Shown piece by piece: positions 45,395 through 54,433 of a DNA stretch of 64,000 nt. The notes under the pieces are model-generated. The model ran no database searches. It was not told where the DNA came from and saw only the letters and a list, made by a program, of their open reading frames with translations. Each line of letters opens with the position of its first letter. The first letter of the stretch is position 1. Where the stretch lies: positions 496,001 through 560,000 of the forward strand of contig NZ_ATLK01000001.1 in assembly GCF_000737845.1 (NCBI RefSeq), in the 5' to 3' direction. The position numbers and the translations under genes were made by a program. Origin of the DNA: Bifidobacterium bombi DSM 19703. GTDB taxonomy: Bacteria > Actinomycetota > Actinomycetes > Actinomycetales > Bifidobacteriaceae.

Positions 45395-45683
45395 GCTTTC
45401 CAAGCGATATAGGACTGCTGGCGTCATTGCTTCCTCTTCATTGCACAATCGGTGGACGGTAGTCACGGCTGACTTTACACGGATGCTACGTGCGTGAAAT
45501 GGGGAGGACGGAGAACCGCATCGTCATTTGCGGGCTATTGACCGGCTCCGGCTCCCGATGAAGTCCTTGTATGGCGCGGCGGAAATCGTACGCATCGTGG
45601 GACGAGGATACAACGAAAAGCGACGTGCCTGTATCGTTGATGTCAATGTTGTCATAGTATTTCGCAACGATACGGAGGGGTGG

Positions 45684-47240
45684 ATGGATAGCTGCAGCGT
45701 CAAACATTTACAATGGGGCGGAACATGGCCTTCGTACGCACAATTCCATGACCTCGCGATGCAGGGGTACCGGTTCATACCCGTCGTCAGGCGTCTGCTG
45801 GCGGATTCGCTGACACCGGTTGGGCTGTATGCCCGTCTGTCCAAAGAACGAACAGGCACGTTCCTTTTGGAATCCGCAGAATACGGAGAAAGCTGGAGTC
45901 GGTATAGTTTTATCGGGGTCAATTCGATTGCGCAGCTCCGCTCGCGAGACGGTCAAGCTTGTTGGATGGGCAAAGTGCCGGTAGGTATACCTTTGACCGG
46001 CGATGTCATCAGCGTGACGGACCGAACACTGCATGTATTGAAATCGCCTCGCGTTCACGGGCTGCCGAACCTGACAGGCGGGTTGGTGGGAACCATCGGT
46101 TGGGACGCTCTGAGGCACTGGGAACCTGCGGTTTCATCAGCGTCCCGGATCGAAACCGACCAGCCTGAACTGGCTCTGGCGCTTTCCACCGATCTTGCGG
46201 TCATGGACCATGTGAACGGATCCGTTTGGCTTATTGCCAACGCTGTTAATTTTGATGACCGACCTTCCAGGGAGCGGACTGCGTACGAGGATGCCTTGAC
46301 CAGATTGGATGACATGCAACTCAAGGCGTCCCGTCCAGTGCAGGGGGAATCGAAGGTAAACGTGCTTGACCCTGATGCCAGGCTACCTGACGTTCGTTTC
46401 CGCACGGATAGGGACGACTACCTTGCGGCAGTGGAGCAGGCAAAACGTCACATTGTTGATGGCGATGTGTTTCAGGTTGTGCTTTCACAGCGAATCGAAG
46501 CGGATTGCCGATGTGACCCGTTCGACGTATACCGGGTTCTCAGAACGCTGAATCCAAGTCCTTATATGTATTTCATAACGTTGACGGATCAGGAGGAACG
46601 GCCTTTCAATATCGTGGGTTCCAGCCCGGAGACGCTGATCGAGGTGAACGACGGGAAAGCCTTGACTTACCCGATTGCTGGTTCTCGGCCACGTGGTAGG
46701 AGCGAAGAAGAAGATGAACGACTGGCGAAGGAACTTCTTGCGGACCCGAAGGAACTCAGCGAACATACCATGCTGGTCGATCTCTCGCGCAACGATCTGA
46801 GCCGCGTCTGCAAACCAGACAGCGTAGGCGTGCTCTCTCTTATGGAGATTCGTAGGTTCAGTCATATCATGCACTTATGCTCGACGGTCACAGGAACCGT
46901 AAGAGCGGATATGACCGCCCTCGATGTGTTCAAGGCAGCCTTTCCCGCTGGGACGCTTTCCGGTGCCCCTAAAACCAGAGCCGTTCAGATTATCAATGCC
47001 TTGGAGCCGATTGACCGGGGCATCTATGGGGGAACGGTGGGGTATTTCGATTTTGCCGGGAATATGGACATGGCCATCGCCATCCGAACTGCTTTCATTC
47101 AAGATCACGTCGCATATGTTCAGTCCGGAGCCGGTATTGTGCTCGATTCGATTCCTGAATCCGAATGGGAGGAAACCCGCAACAAGGCTGCCGCAAGCAT
47201 CGAGGCGGTGCGCATCGCCTCACAATTGAGGACAATGTGA
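45684..47240 (+). CDS. trpE: Anthranilate synthase component I
   Basis: Makes anthranilate from chorismate, first step of tryptophan synthesis. From ATG 45684 (GGAGGGG at 45674-45680) the protein has 518 residues, the usual length; the open frame upstream to 45528 is discarded. The LLES motif (TFLLESAEYGESWSRYSF) for tryptophan feedback is present, as are the chorismate-binding FQVVLSQRIEADC, the Glu of PAGTLSGAPK and a C-terminal VQSGAGIVLDSIPESEWEET. The glutaminase subunit TrpG and the enzymes TrpD and TrpF are not encoded nearby. 289 bases separate it from rlmN. Confidence 0.95.
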   Translation: MDSCSVKHLQWGGTWPSYAQFHDLAMQGYRFIPVVRRLLADSLTPVGLYARLSKERTGTFLLESAEYGESWSRYSFIGVNSIAQLRSRDGQACWMGKVPVGIPLTGDVISVTDRTLHVLKSPRVHGLPNLTGGLVGTIGWDALRHWEPAVSSASRIETDQPELALALSTDLAVMDHVNGSVWLIANAVNFDDRPSRERTAYEDALTRLDDMQLKASRPVQGESKVNVLDPDARLPDVRFRTDRDDYLAAVEQAKRHIVDGDVFQVVLSQRIEADCRCDPFDVYRVLRTLNPSPYMYFITLTDQEERPFNIVGSSPETLIEVNDGKALTYPIAGSRPRGRSEEEDERLAKELLADPKELSEHTMLVDLSRNDLSRVCKPDSVGVLSLMEIRRFSHIMHLCSTVTGTVRADMTALDVFKAAFPAGTLSGAPKTRAVQIINALEPIDRGIYGGTVGYFDFAGNMDMAIAIRTAFIQDHVAYVQSGAGIVLDSIPESEWEETRNKAAASIEAVRIASQLRTM

Positions 47241-47370
47241 CCTCGGAGCCACCCTGCCTTCCAAAAGGCCGACGGCTTCATCTTATGGCATACACCGAGC
47301 GTGAACTCAGCGATTGCGTGATCAGGTCCGGTACCATTCATGAGAGCGATCCTCGAAATGTAATCTCAAT

Positions 47371-47390
47371 ATATGGCTAGCTATCCATAT
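47371..47390 (+). promoter_or_regulatory. Near-perfect 20-bp palindrome upstream of trpC-trpB
   Basis: ATATGGCTAGCTATCCATAT at 47371-47390 matches its own reverse complement at 18 of 20 positions. It lies 66 bases before ATG 47456 and just upstream of AT-rich -10-like sequences (ATTATA, 47389-47394). The CTAG-containing core is reminiscent of TrpR-type operators in other bacteria, but no regulator was identified. Confidence 0.5.
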
Positions 47391-47455
47391 TATAAGATAT
47401 CCTAGAGGCTTGGGGATGCCGCCACATTATGCTTTCTGCTATGAAGGAGGCAAAG

Positions 47456-49561
47456 ATGTCAGTACTCGACGAATTGGTCGCCGGCGCATCCGAGGATGCA
47501 CGACGGCGTGAGCAAAGCGTGCCATTGCATACCCTGCAGCGCATGGCAGATACAGCAGCTGCCGCGATCGACTGTTCCGGATGGCTTCGCCAGGACGACG
47601 GCATTCCGGTCATCGCAGAAATCAAACGAGCATCACCATCGAAAGGGATGCTAGGAGACATACCCGATCCCGCGAAGTTGGCCATGGAATATGAATCCGG
47701 CGGAGCACGAGTAATTTCGGTTTTGACCGAGGAGCGTAGATTCAAGGGATCGCTTGAGGATTTCGATCGAGTACGTTCGGCTGTACATATCCCCTTGCTG
47801 CGCAAGGATTTCATTACGACCGACTACCAGGTATGGGAGTCGCGAGCGCATGGCGCTGACATGGTGCTGCTGATCGTCGCCGCCTTGGATGACAACAGCC
47901 TTCATCATCTTCTTGAGTTGACGCAGCGGCTGGGCATGACGGCCTTGGTTGAAACCCATACACGTGAGGAAATTGACCGGGCCTTGGAAGCAGGCGCCAT
48001 GGTTATCGGCATTAATGCCAGGAATCTCAAGGATTTGAAAGTGGATGTCGGGGTCTACCGCGACCTTGCGGACCATCTACCCAACGGCATTGTGAAAGTG
48101 GCCGAGTCTGGTGTATTCGGAAATGTGGAACTCGAGCGTTATGCACGTGCGGGAGCCGATGCCGTGCTGGTGGGCGAAGGCGTGGCAACGGCTGAAGATC
48201 ATTCATTGGCAGTGAACAATCTCGTCGCTGCCGGAGCAAGAGTCAAGGCATCACAAAGCAAGCCGCTAAGTGAACATCAGGGCCCTTATTTCGGAAGATT
48301 CGGAGGCCGTTATGTTCCTGAGGCACTTATCGGCGCATTGGATGAGTTGACGGACGTATATGGTGAAGCCAAAAACGACTCCGCTTTCCAAAACGAATTG
48401 ACGACATTGGGTCGTCAGTACGTGGGACGTCCCTCACCTTTGACGGAAGCACCACGTTTTGCGGAACGCCTGAACACACAGACGGGCCTCAATTCCCGGG
48501 TGTTCTTGAAACGTGAGGATCTGAACCATACGGGAGCTCACAAAATCAACAACGCACTTGGACAGGCGCTCCTCGTCAAACGTATGGGCAAGCACCGCGT
48601 CATTGCGGAGACCGGAGCTGGGCAACACGGCGTGGCCACCGCGACGGTGTGCGCTAAGTTCGGTTTTCAGTGCCGTATCTACATGGGGCAAATCGATGCA
48701 CGAAGGCAGGCGCTGAACGTCGCTCGTATGCGCATGCTCGGAGCTGAGGTCGTAGAGGTAACGGAAGGCACTAGAATACTCAAGGACGCCATCAACGAAG
48801 CGCTCCGTGACTGGGTGACCAATGTGGAGGACACCCATTATATGCTGGGTACGGCAGCTGGTCCACATCCATTCCCTACGATGGTGAGGGACTTCCAGAA
48901 GGTCATCGGTGAAGAGACCCGCCGCCAACTCAGTGAAGAGTTCTCCATCGATCACCCTGATGCCATATGCGCTTGCGTAGGAGGGGGATCAAACGCCATA
49001 GGAATCATGAACACGTTCCTTGATGACGAACGGGTCAATCTCTATGGATTCGAAGCTGGTGGTCACGGACCAGTTTCCGGTGAGCATGCCATACGGCTCA
49101 CTCCGGGAACAGGAGAAATAGGTCTTTTCCAAGGTACAAAATCCTATTTGCTGCAAAACGAAGAAGGACAGACCCTGGACACCTATTCAGTGTCCGCCGG
49201 GCTCGACTACGCCTCAGTCGGACCTGAACACGCTTGGCTCAAGGAAATAGGGCGTGTGCATTACGGATATGCGACCGACGACGAAGCGATGGAAGCGTTC
49301 AGAGATCTGTGCGAAACGGAGGGAATCATTCCGGCTCTCGAATCCGCACACGCCGTTGCAGGGGCGTACAAGGCGGCAGCCGATTTGAAATCACGAGGAT
49401 ACGTCTCACCTAATATCATCATCAACATCTCCGGACGCGGGGACAAGGACGTGGTGACGGCCGGTAAATGGTTCGGTTACCTGACACCTGAACAAATAGG
49501 TGCTTTGGATGCCGGTGCAACGGACCATGCGACGATGCCCGAAGGCACGAATCATTCATGA
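47456..49561 (+). CDS. Fused indole-3-glycerol phosphate synthase / tryptophan synthase beta chain
   Basis: One 701-residue protein joining two tryptophan enzymes. Residues 1-265 are Trp[44 protein letters not shown] and VAESGVFGN. From about residue 275 it is Trp[38 protein letters not shown] (with the PLP lysine), [12 protein letters not shown] and [10 protein letters not shown]. The fusion is full length in both halves. AAGGAGG six bases before ATG 47456 decides the start. trpA follows and overlaps, so TrpC-TrpB, then TrpA, provide the last two reactions: indoleglycerol phosphate to tryptophan. Such a fusion is familiar from bifidobacteria. Confidence 0.93.
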   Translation: MSVLDELVAGASEDARRREQSVPLHTLQRMADTAAAAIDCSGWLRQDDGIPVIAEIKRASPSKGMLGDIPDPAKLAMEYESGGARVISVLTEERRFKGSLEDFDRVRSAVHIPLLRKDFITTDYQVWESRAHGADMVLLIVAALDDNSLHHLLELTQRLGMTALVETHTREEIDRALEAGAMVIGINARNLKDLKVDVGVYRDLADHLPNGIVKVAESGVFGNVELERYARAGADAVLVGEGVATAEDHSLAVNNLVAAGARVKASQSKPLSEHQGPYFGRFGGRYVPEALIGALDELTDVYGEAKNDSAFQNELTTLGRQYVGRPSPLTEAPRFAERLNTQTGLNSRVFLKREDLNHTGAHKINNALGQALLVKRMGKHRVIAETGAGQHGVATATVCAKFGFQCRIYMGQIDARRQALNVARMRMLGAEVVEVTEGTRILKDAINEALRDWVTNVEDTHYMLGTAAGPHPFPTMVRDFQKVIGEETRRQLSEEFSIDHPDAICACVGGGSNAIGIMNTFLDDERVNLYGFEAGGHGPVSGEHAIRLTPGTGEIGLFQGTKSYLLQNEEGQTLDTYSVSAGLDYASVGPEHAWLKEIGRVHYGYATDDEAMEAFRDLCETEGIIPALESAHAVAGAYKAAADLKSRGYVSPNIIINISGRGDKDVVTAGKWFGYLTPEQIGALDAGATDHATMPEGTNHS

Positions 49562-49578
49562 AGGAAGAACGAGGAACA

Positions 49579-50544
49579 ATGAAGAATCCACAAGATACGG
49601 CACATATCGCCTTCGTGCATGAACAGGACGCTGACGCTTCCGTTGGCCCGAACAACAATGGCGGTGACACCTATGGAATTCAAAACCCTTCGATACCGGA
49701 ACAGCCGCTGGGCTTTTCCAAACGCCCCAGCATCAGTGCTGGAAGAATCGACCGGTGTCTGTCCTCAGGGAGGCCGGCCTTCATAGGATATTTGCCTTTC
49801 GGTTTTCCCACCTGCGCCGACTCCGTAAAAGCATGCGAGACCCTGGTAAGGCATGGAGCCGATTTCGTCGAGATAGGCCTGCCTTATACGGACCCCGTCA
49901 TGGACGGGCCGGTGATTCAGACGGCGTGTCGCATAGCCTTACAAAAGGGAGAGCATATAGCCGATGTGTTCAGAGCAGTGCAGGCAGTGGCTGACGCTGG
50001 TGGAGTCCCTCTTATTATGGGCTATTGGAATCTTGTGTTCCACTATGGTGTCGATCGATTCGCATCCGATTTGGCGAACGCCGGCGGTGCGGGCATGGTG
50101 ACCCCCGACCTCGTACCGGATGAGGCGGGAGACTGGTATGAAGCTTCGCAACGTTACGGTCTTGATCGTATCTTCCTGGTCTCACCGGATTCAAGCGAGC
50201 AACGGCTGAAATGCGTCGCACGAAACCACCGTGGCTTTGTATATGCGACCTCGCGCATGGGTGTTACGGGGGAAAGGGATACGCTCGATTCCGCTCCAGA
50301 ACATCTTGTCAAACGTATGCATGCCGCCGGAGCCAAGCGTGTATGTGTGGGGATCGGAGTCTCCAATGCCGCTCAAGCCCAACAGGTCGGATCCTTTGCC
50401 GATGGCGTCATCGTCGGTTCGGCACTGGTGCACACCTTACTGGATGATTCAGGCTCCAACGCCTTGCCTACGGGCGAAGGCCTCGACGCATTGGCTGGCA
50501 AGACGGAGGAACTGGCAGATGCGGTGGCGCATTCGCGCATATGA
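49579..50544 (+). CDS. trpA: Tryptophan synthase alpha chain
   Basis: Cleaves indole-3-glycerol phosphate to indole, which passes to TrpB. 321 residues from ATG 49579 (GAGGA upstream), or 328 from an ATG at 49558 that overlaps the previous stop. The first 60 residues are an extension not found in most TrpA proteins; the core begins GRPAFIGYLPFGFP. The active-site Glu is in FVEIGLPYTDPVMDGPVIQ, and the Asp of that block and the YWNLVFHYGVDRF segment follow. The C-terminus has GVSNAAQAQQVG. It completes the trp unit. Confidence 0.93.
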   Translation: MKNPQDTAHIAFVHEQDADASVGPNNNGGDTYGIQNPSIPEQPLGFSKRPSISAGRIDRCLSSGRPAFIGYLPFGFPTCADSVKACETLVRHGADFVEIGLPYTDPVMDGPVIQTACRIALQKGEHIADVFRAVQAVADAGGVPLIMGYWNLVFHYGVDRFASDLANAGGAGMVTPDLVPDEAGDWYEASQRYGLDRIFLVSPDSSEQRLKCVARNHRGFVYATSRMGVTGERDTLDSAPEHLVKRMHAAGAKRVCVGIGVSNAAQAQQVGSFADGVIVGSALVHTLLDDSGSNALPTGEGLDALAGKTEELADAVAHSRI

Positions 50545-50652
50545 CCCAGCGCCGTCCTTTGCGGTCATATGTTCGCAAGACACCAAAACCATGTGAATGC
50601 TGAAACGGCTCGATTCGTTGACTGGGTTCATTCCACGCTCCAGCTGTAGGAC

Positions 50653-50658
50653 TATCAT
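50653..50658 (+). promoter_or_regulatory. -10 element of lgt (leaderless start)
   Basis: TATCAT, seven bases, then ATG 50666, without a Shine-Dalgarno sequence. Confidence 0.45.
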
Positions 50659-50665
50659 ATCCAAT

Positions 50666-51580
50666 ATGATTTTGGCTTATATTCCGTCACCGCCGATATC
50701 GAAGTTCAACATCGGGCCTGTCACGATTCGTTTCTACGCCATCTGCATCCTTATGGGCATCGTCGTCGCGATGTGGCTTACCAACGTACGTTGGAGGCGT
50801 TACGGCGGCAATTTCGACCAGATACTTGATATCGCGCTATGCGCCGTGCCCGCTGGCATCGTGGGTGCGAGGTTGTACCACGTCGTCACTACGCCCGAAC
50901 GCTACTTCGGGTCACATGGCGATTGGGTGGATATTTTCAAAATATGGAACGGTGGTTTGGGAATCTGGGGTGCCGTGTTCTTCGGCGGTCTTTGCGCTTG
51001 GGCTTGGTGCAGACATAAACACTATCCCACAGCATTGCTCGCCGATGCCTTGGCACCGGCTCTGCTGGTCGCCCAAGCCATAGGCCGTCTGGGTAATTGG
51101 TTCAATCAGGAGCTATATGGAGCTCCGACGACCCTGCCCTGGGGGCTGAGATTGAATTCTCAGGGCGATGCCATAGGCGACGCCGAACGCTGCTACGACG
51201 GTCTGACATGCCCCACGGGTACGCTGTTTCATCCGACGTTCCTATATGAACTGATTTGGAATGCAATCGGGGCCCTGATCATCGTCTGGATCGGACACAA
51301 GGCGATGAAAATACTGAAAGCCGGATCGCTGTTCACCATATACATCATGTGGTATACGGCAGGCCGTACGTGGATAGAGATGCTGCGCATCGATTTCGCA
51401 CACGAGTTCCTCGGCGTACGAATCAACGTCTGGGTCTCCATGTGCGTATTCGTCGCCGGTGTGATGGTCTTCATCGCCGTTCAACACTGGGGGAGCCCTA
51501 CAAGCGTCCTTGCTGAACGACTTCGCACCCTCACTGAAGCCGAAGAAATGAGACAAAAGGATCAAAACAGACAGGTTTGA
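50666..51580 (+). CDS. lgt: Prolipoprotein diacylglyceryl transferase
   Basis: Attaches diacylglycerol from phosphatidylglycerol to the lipobox Cys of prolipoproteins in the membrane. 304 residues with about seven helices. Begins ILAYIPSPPISKFNIGPVTIRFYA; the signature GRLGNWFNQELYGAPT is intact. ATG 50666 is preferred over upstream ORF starts because the family N-terminus begins here and a -10 element lies seven bases before it. Three lipoprotein precursors in this window would be its substrates. The cytoplasmic tail after the last helix is polar. Confidence 0.95.
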   Translation: MILAYIPSPPISKFNIGPVTIRFYAICILMGIVVAMWLTNVRWRRYGGNFDQILDIALCAVPAGIVGARLYHVVTTPERYFGSHGDWVDIFKIWNGGLGIWGAVFFGGLCAWAWCRHKHYPTALLADALAPALLVAQAIGRLGNWFNQELYGAPTTLPWGLRLNSQGDAIGDAERCYDGLTCPTGTLFHPTFLYELIWNAIGALIIVWIGHKAMKILKAGSLFTIYIMWYTAGRTWIEMLRIDFAHEFLGVRINVWVSMCVFVAGVMVFIAVQHWGSPTSVLAERLRTLTEAEEMRQKDQNRQV

Positions 51581-51718
51581 TCGAGACCGCCCCCCGCCGT
51601 CACCGTGAAGTACTGACGACGGTCCTCGTTCACCACTTGTTCATAGGCCGGCGGACCGTCTATCCCACATTGACCATGCTCGTCACTCAAGGCCATACGA
51701 CTCGTCTGTGTTATTGAA

Positions 51719-51724
51719 TATGAT
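51719..51724 (+). promoter_or_regulatory. -10 element of rpe (leaderless start)
   Basis: TATGAT, seven bases, then ATG 51732. The element overlaps two upstream in-frame ATGs (51720, 51723), which would then not be transcribed. Confidence 0.5.
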
Positions 51725-51731
51725 GAGTCAT

Positions 51732-52397
51732 ATGAAGATTGAAATAGCACCAAGCATCCTTTCCGCCGATTTCTGCAACCTGGAACGCGACCTCAAAGCC
51801 ATCGACCATGCCGACTTGGTTCACGTCGATGTCATGGACCATCATTTCGTTCCTAATCTGACGATCGGTGAGCCCGTGGTACAACGCATCTGCGAGGTGA
51901 CCGACCTGCCGGTGGACGTTCATCTCATGATTGAAGATCCCGACCGGTGGGCACCTGAATATGCAAAGCTGGGAGCGGCATCGGTAAGCTTCCACATGGG
52001 CGCGACACATGCTCCGGTGCGACTCGCCCGTCAACTTCACGCGATGGGTTGTAAGGCATGCTTCGCAGTTCGTCCGGCTGAAGCAGTCGAGCCGATTTTC
52101 GACATCCTTTCCGAGTTCGACATGATCCTCGTCATGACGGTCGAGCCGGGATTTGGAGGGCAAAAGTTCCTTGACAACCAGATGGCCAAAGTTCGTCGGC
52201 TTCGTGATGAGATAACGAAGCAAGGACTTGATACCAAGATTCAGGTCGATGGTGGGGTCAGTCCCGCCACCGCTCACATCGTCGCTGAGGCGGGTGCCGA
52301 TGTGTTAGTTGCCGGTTCAGCCGTCTACGGTGCCAAAGACCGCGCCAAGGCGATCGACGACATACGCGCCAAGGCTGAGGATGCCTACCGCGATTGA
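51732..52397 (+). CDS. rpe: Ribulose-phosphate 3-epimerase
   Basis: Interconverts ribulose-5-phosphate and xylulose-5-phosphate in the pentose phosphate pathway, which feeds the phosphoketolase shunt in bifidobacteria. 221 residues, the normal size. N-terminus KIEIAPSILSADFCNLERDL; metal ligands in VDVMDHHFVPN and VHLMIEDP; phosphate loop at VDGGVSPATAH. The start at ATG 51732 fits the family N-terminus and the -10 spacing better than TTG 51708 or ATG 51720. The following 120 bases contain an extended palindrome. Confidence 0.95.
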   Translation: MKIEIAPSILSADFCNLERDLKAIDHADLVHVDVMDHHFVPNLTIGEPVVQRICEVTDLPVDVHLMIEDPDRWAPEYAKLGAASVSFHMGATHAPVRLARQLHAMGCKACFAVRPAEAVEPIFDILSEFDMILVMTVEPGFGGQKFLDNQMAKVRRLRDEITKQGLDTKIQVDGGVSPATAHIVAEAGADVLVAGSAVYGAKDRAKAIDDIRAKAEDAYRD

Positions 52398-52399
52398 TG

Positions 52400-52425
52400 T
52401 CACCAATGTCGATCGACGTTGGTGA
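52400..52425 (+). repeat. 26-bp near-perfect palindrome after rpe
   Basis: Half-sites TCACCAATGTCGA and TCGACGTTGGTGA (52400-52412 and 52413-52425) mirror each other at all but one base pair. Starts three bases after the rpe stop. It could be a transcription terminator without a T-tract or an operator for the pgsA unit. Confidence 0.45.
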
Positions 52426-52507
52426 TTACAGGACCATGCACATAGGTTATGGACGGAATCGCATAGATGACATCGCGACACCCAGGACCACAAAATACTA
52501 GCAGAGA

Positions 52508-52513
52508 TATAGC
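52508..52513 (+). promoter_or_regulatory. Possible -10 element of the pgsA unit
   Basis: TATAGC lies five bases before ATG 52519. Distance is slightly shorter than in the other leaderless candidates. Confidence 0.35.
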
Positions 52514-52518
52514 GGACA

Positions 52519-53124
52519 ATGAAATTACCTACGAAAGCCAACCAGTACAGCCCGGAACCTAGGGACATCTATCTGACGGTACCAAATCTGATTAGTCTAC
52601 TTCGCATCATTTCAATACCGTTCATCGCATATCTCACTTCTCAACACAAGATGTTGCAGGCGCTGCTCGTACTCGCCGTTTCATCCGCATCAGACAGTCT
52701 TGATGGCATGATCGCAAGGAAATTCAATCAGGTCAGCAAAATCGGGCAGATTCTTGACCCCATAGCGGACAGACTTCTTATTCTATGTAGCATTCTCGCG
52801 CTTGGGTTGGCGGACATCATTCCCTGGTGGATGCTCATCATCGTAGGATTACGCGATCTTGTTCTTCTGATTCTCGTTCTCATCTTGGCGCAGCATGATT
52901 ACGGGCCATTGCCAGTCAATTTCGTCGGTAAGGCAGGTACGGCGTTGCTGATGATCGCCATTGCGGCACTCATATTCGCGGACCTTTGGCACAACTGCTT
53001 CACCGGCCTTATTCATCTGCTGGGATTGTCCGCTGGAATTTGGGGGGTGGCACTCTACTGGGTCGCTGGCTATATCTACATCCGGCAAGGCTATGAACTC
53101 ATTCACAAGGATGGCAGGCCGTGA
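52519..53124 (+). CDS. pgsA: CDP-alcohol phosphatidyltransferase (PgsA-type)
   Basis: A 201-residue integral membrane enzyme. The family signature is complete: SDSLDGMIARKFNQVSKIG followed by LDPIADR (DxxDGxxAR...GxxxDxxxD). It transfers a phosphoalcohol, most likely glycerol-3-phosphate, to CDP-diacylglycerol from CdsA, giving phosphatidylglycerol phosphate. The gene leads a unit pgsA-DUF881-sbp-DUF881-garA-ftsR like the one in mycobacteria (Rv1822-Rv1828), with gcvH missing. Its 3' end overlaps the next gene by the GTGA arrangement. Confidence 0.9.
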   Translation: MKLPTKANQYSPEPRDIYLTVPNLISLLRIISIPFIAYLTSQHKMLQALLVLAVSSASDSLDGMIARKFNQVSKIGQILDPIADRLLILCSILALGLADIIPWWMLIIVGLRDLVLLILVLILAQHDYGPLPVNFVGKAGTALLMIAIAALIFADLWHNCFTGLIHLLGLSAGIWGVALYWVAGYIYIRQGYELIHKDGRP

Positions 53125-54098
53125 GCGCGTCGCGCGTCCGTCCGCCGTCATTTGCACCATCGAATGACGACAAGCCAATCCAACACCGGGCCGTGTTCTC
53201 GACCTCGGCAAAGAACCTGACCTCCTATTACGCGGGATCACTCGATGACGGACCGGCTCCTATGTTGAGCCAACGGAGAAGAAACATCGATGAAGGACTG
53301 CATCTCATTGATGACCTGACAAATCGCTCGTTAGATCCGATGTTTTCCGATTCCCAACTTGTCTCCCATCAACGTTCCGCTGCCGTGGTTTGGTTCAATA
53401 GAATCGTTGTCTTCATCATATGTTTGGCAGTGGGGTTTTGCGGAACACTCATGGTCAAGCAACTCAACACCGATCCGCGTAAGGCCGTCCGCAGCAGTCT
53501 GATCAATGAGTTGCAGCAGCAGAATTCTGTTCTGTCCAAGAACACCGCTGAGGTCGGTGACCTCCATGCGAAGATCTCAAAACAATCCGAAAATGTCTCG
53601 CATGACGAAACCAACCCGGTCTTTACTCAGGATGAGATGAGCAACAGCACAATCGCCGTCTCGGGGCCCGGCATCACCCTGACGATCGCTGACCCACTCT
53701 CAACGGGATCCCAGAATTCCCTCGCGATCCCATCCGAACCTACAACGACGAGGGTACGAGTGGTAACGGACGCTGACCTGCAGGCATTCGTTTGCCTGCT
53801 GTGGCACTCCGGTGCGGAGGCTATAGCCATCAATGATCATCGCGTCGGCGTCAGTACCTCCGTACGCACAGCCGGTTCCGTCATTCTTGTCGGTGTCGAC
53901 CAGGTCTCGAGCCCCTATGTCATCAAGGCAATTGGAGATTCCAAAACCTTGGCGAACAGTGTGAATGGCAAAGCGCAACCGAAACTGTATGCATCGCTAG
54001 AGAACGCAGGAATCCATCCGCAAATCAAAAGGGAAAGATCGCTTGGTCTCGCCGCGGCGACAACAAACGAATTGACCTACGCACGAAGGAGGAAGTGA
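53121..54098 (+). CDS. DUF881-family membrane-anchored protein (first copy)
   Basis: A 325-residue protein with a cytoplasmic N-terminal stretch of about 90 residues, one membrane helix (AAVVWFNRIVVFIICLAVG region, about residues 88-110) and an extracellular domain of the DUF881 family. This family has a coiled-coil-like segment (LINELQQQNSVLSKNTAEV) followed by a globular part with GPGITLTIADP and a conserved C-terminal block around YVIKAIGDSKTLANSVNG. GTG 53121 overlaps the pgsA stop. The role is unknown; the conserved neighbourhood suggests cell envelope or division. Confidence 0.85.
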   Translation: MSASRVRPPSFAPSNDDKPIQHRAVFSTSAKNLTSYYAGSLDDGPAPMLSQRRRNIDEGLHLIDDLTNRSLDPMFSDSQLVSHQRSAAVVWFNRIVVFIICLAVGFCGTLMVKQLNTDPRKAVRSSLINELQQQNSVLSKNTAEVGDLHAKISKQSENVSHDETNPVFTQDEMSNSTIAVSGPGITLTIADPLSTGSQNSLAIPSEPTTTRVRVVTDADLQAFVCLLWHSGAEAIAINDHRVGVSTSVRTAGSVILVGVDQVSSPYVIKAIGDSKTLANSVNGKAQPKLYASLENAGIHPQIKRERSLGLAAATTNELTYARRRK

Positions 54099-54430
54099 TG
54101 GCGGCAGTATTAGGACTACTTATAGGTCTCATTCTTGGGGCCTTCGTCAAACCCGATATCCCCATTGTCTTGCAGCCGTATCTGCCGATTATGGTCGTTG
54201 CCGCATTGGACGCGCTCCTTGGTGCGGCACGGGCTTATTTCGAGCGTTCGTTCTCCGACAAGGTATTCGTCATTTCATTCGTCTCGAACGTGCTCACCGC
54301 AACGCTTTTGGTACTGCTTGGCAACCAACTCGGCGTTGGATCTCAGCTACAGACGGCCGTCATCGTCGTTCTTGGCATCAGGATATTTTCCAACGTGTCC
54401 GCCATACGTCGTTTCCTCTTCAGAGGCTGA
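54098..54430 (+). CDS. sbp: Small basic membrane protein (DUF1290, Sbp)
   Basis: A 110-residue protein, mostly hydrophobic (four helices), beginning MAAVLGLLIGLILGAFVKP and with LPIMVVAALDALLGAARA and the FERSFSDKVFVISF region. This is the small basic protein of the DUF1290 family, always found between the two DUF881 genes in actinobacteria and Bacillus-type genomes. ATG 54098 is chosen; a GTG at 54095 overlaps the preceding stop. Function unknown. Confidence 0.88.
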   Translation: MAAVLGLLIGLILGAFVKPDIPIVLQPYLPIMVVAALDALLGAARAYFERSFSDKVFVISFVSNVLTATLLVLLGNQLGVGSQLQTAVIVVLGIRIFSNVSAIRRFLFRG

Positions 54431-54433
54431 GCC

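Noticed and set aside
47285..47380. 31-codon open frame (MAYTERELS...) upstream of trpC-trpB as a trp leader peptide
   Set aside because: It contains no Trp codon and has no ribosome-binding site or terminator hairpin after it.
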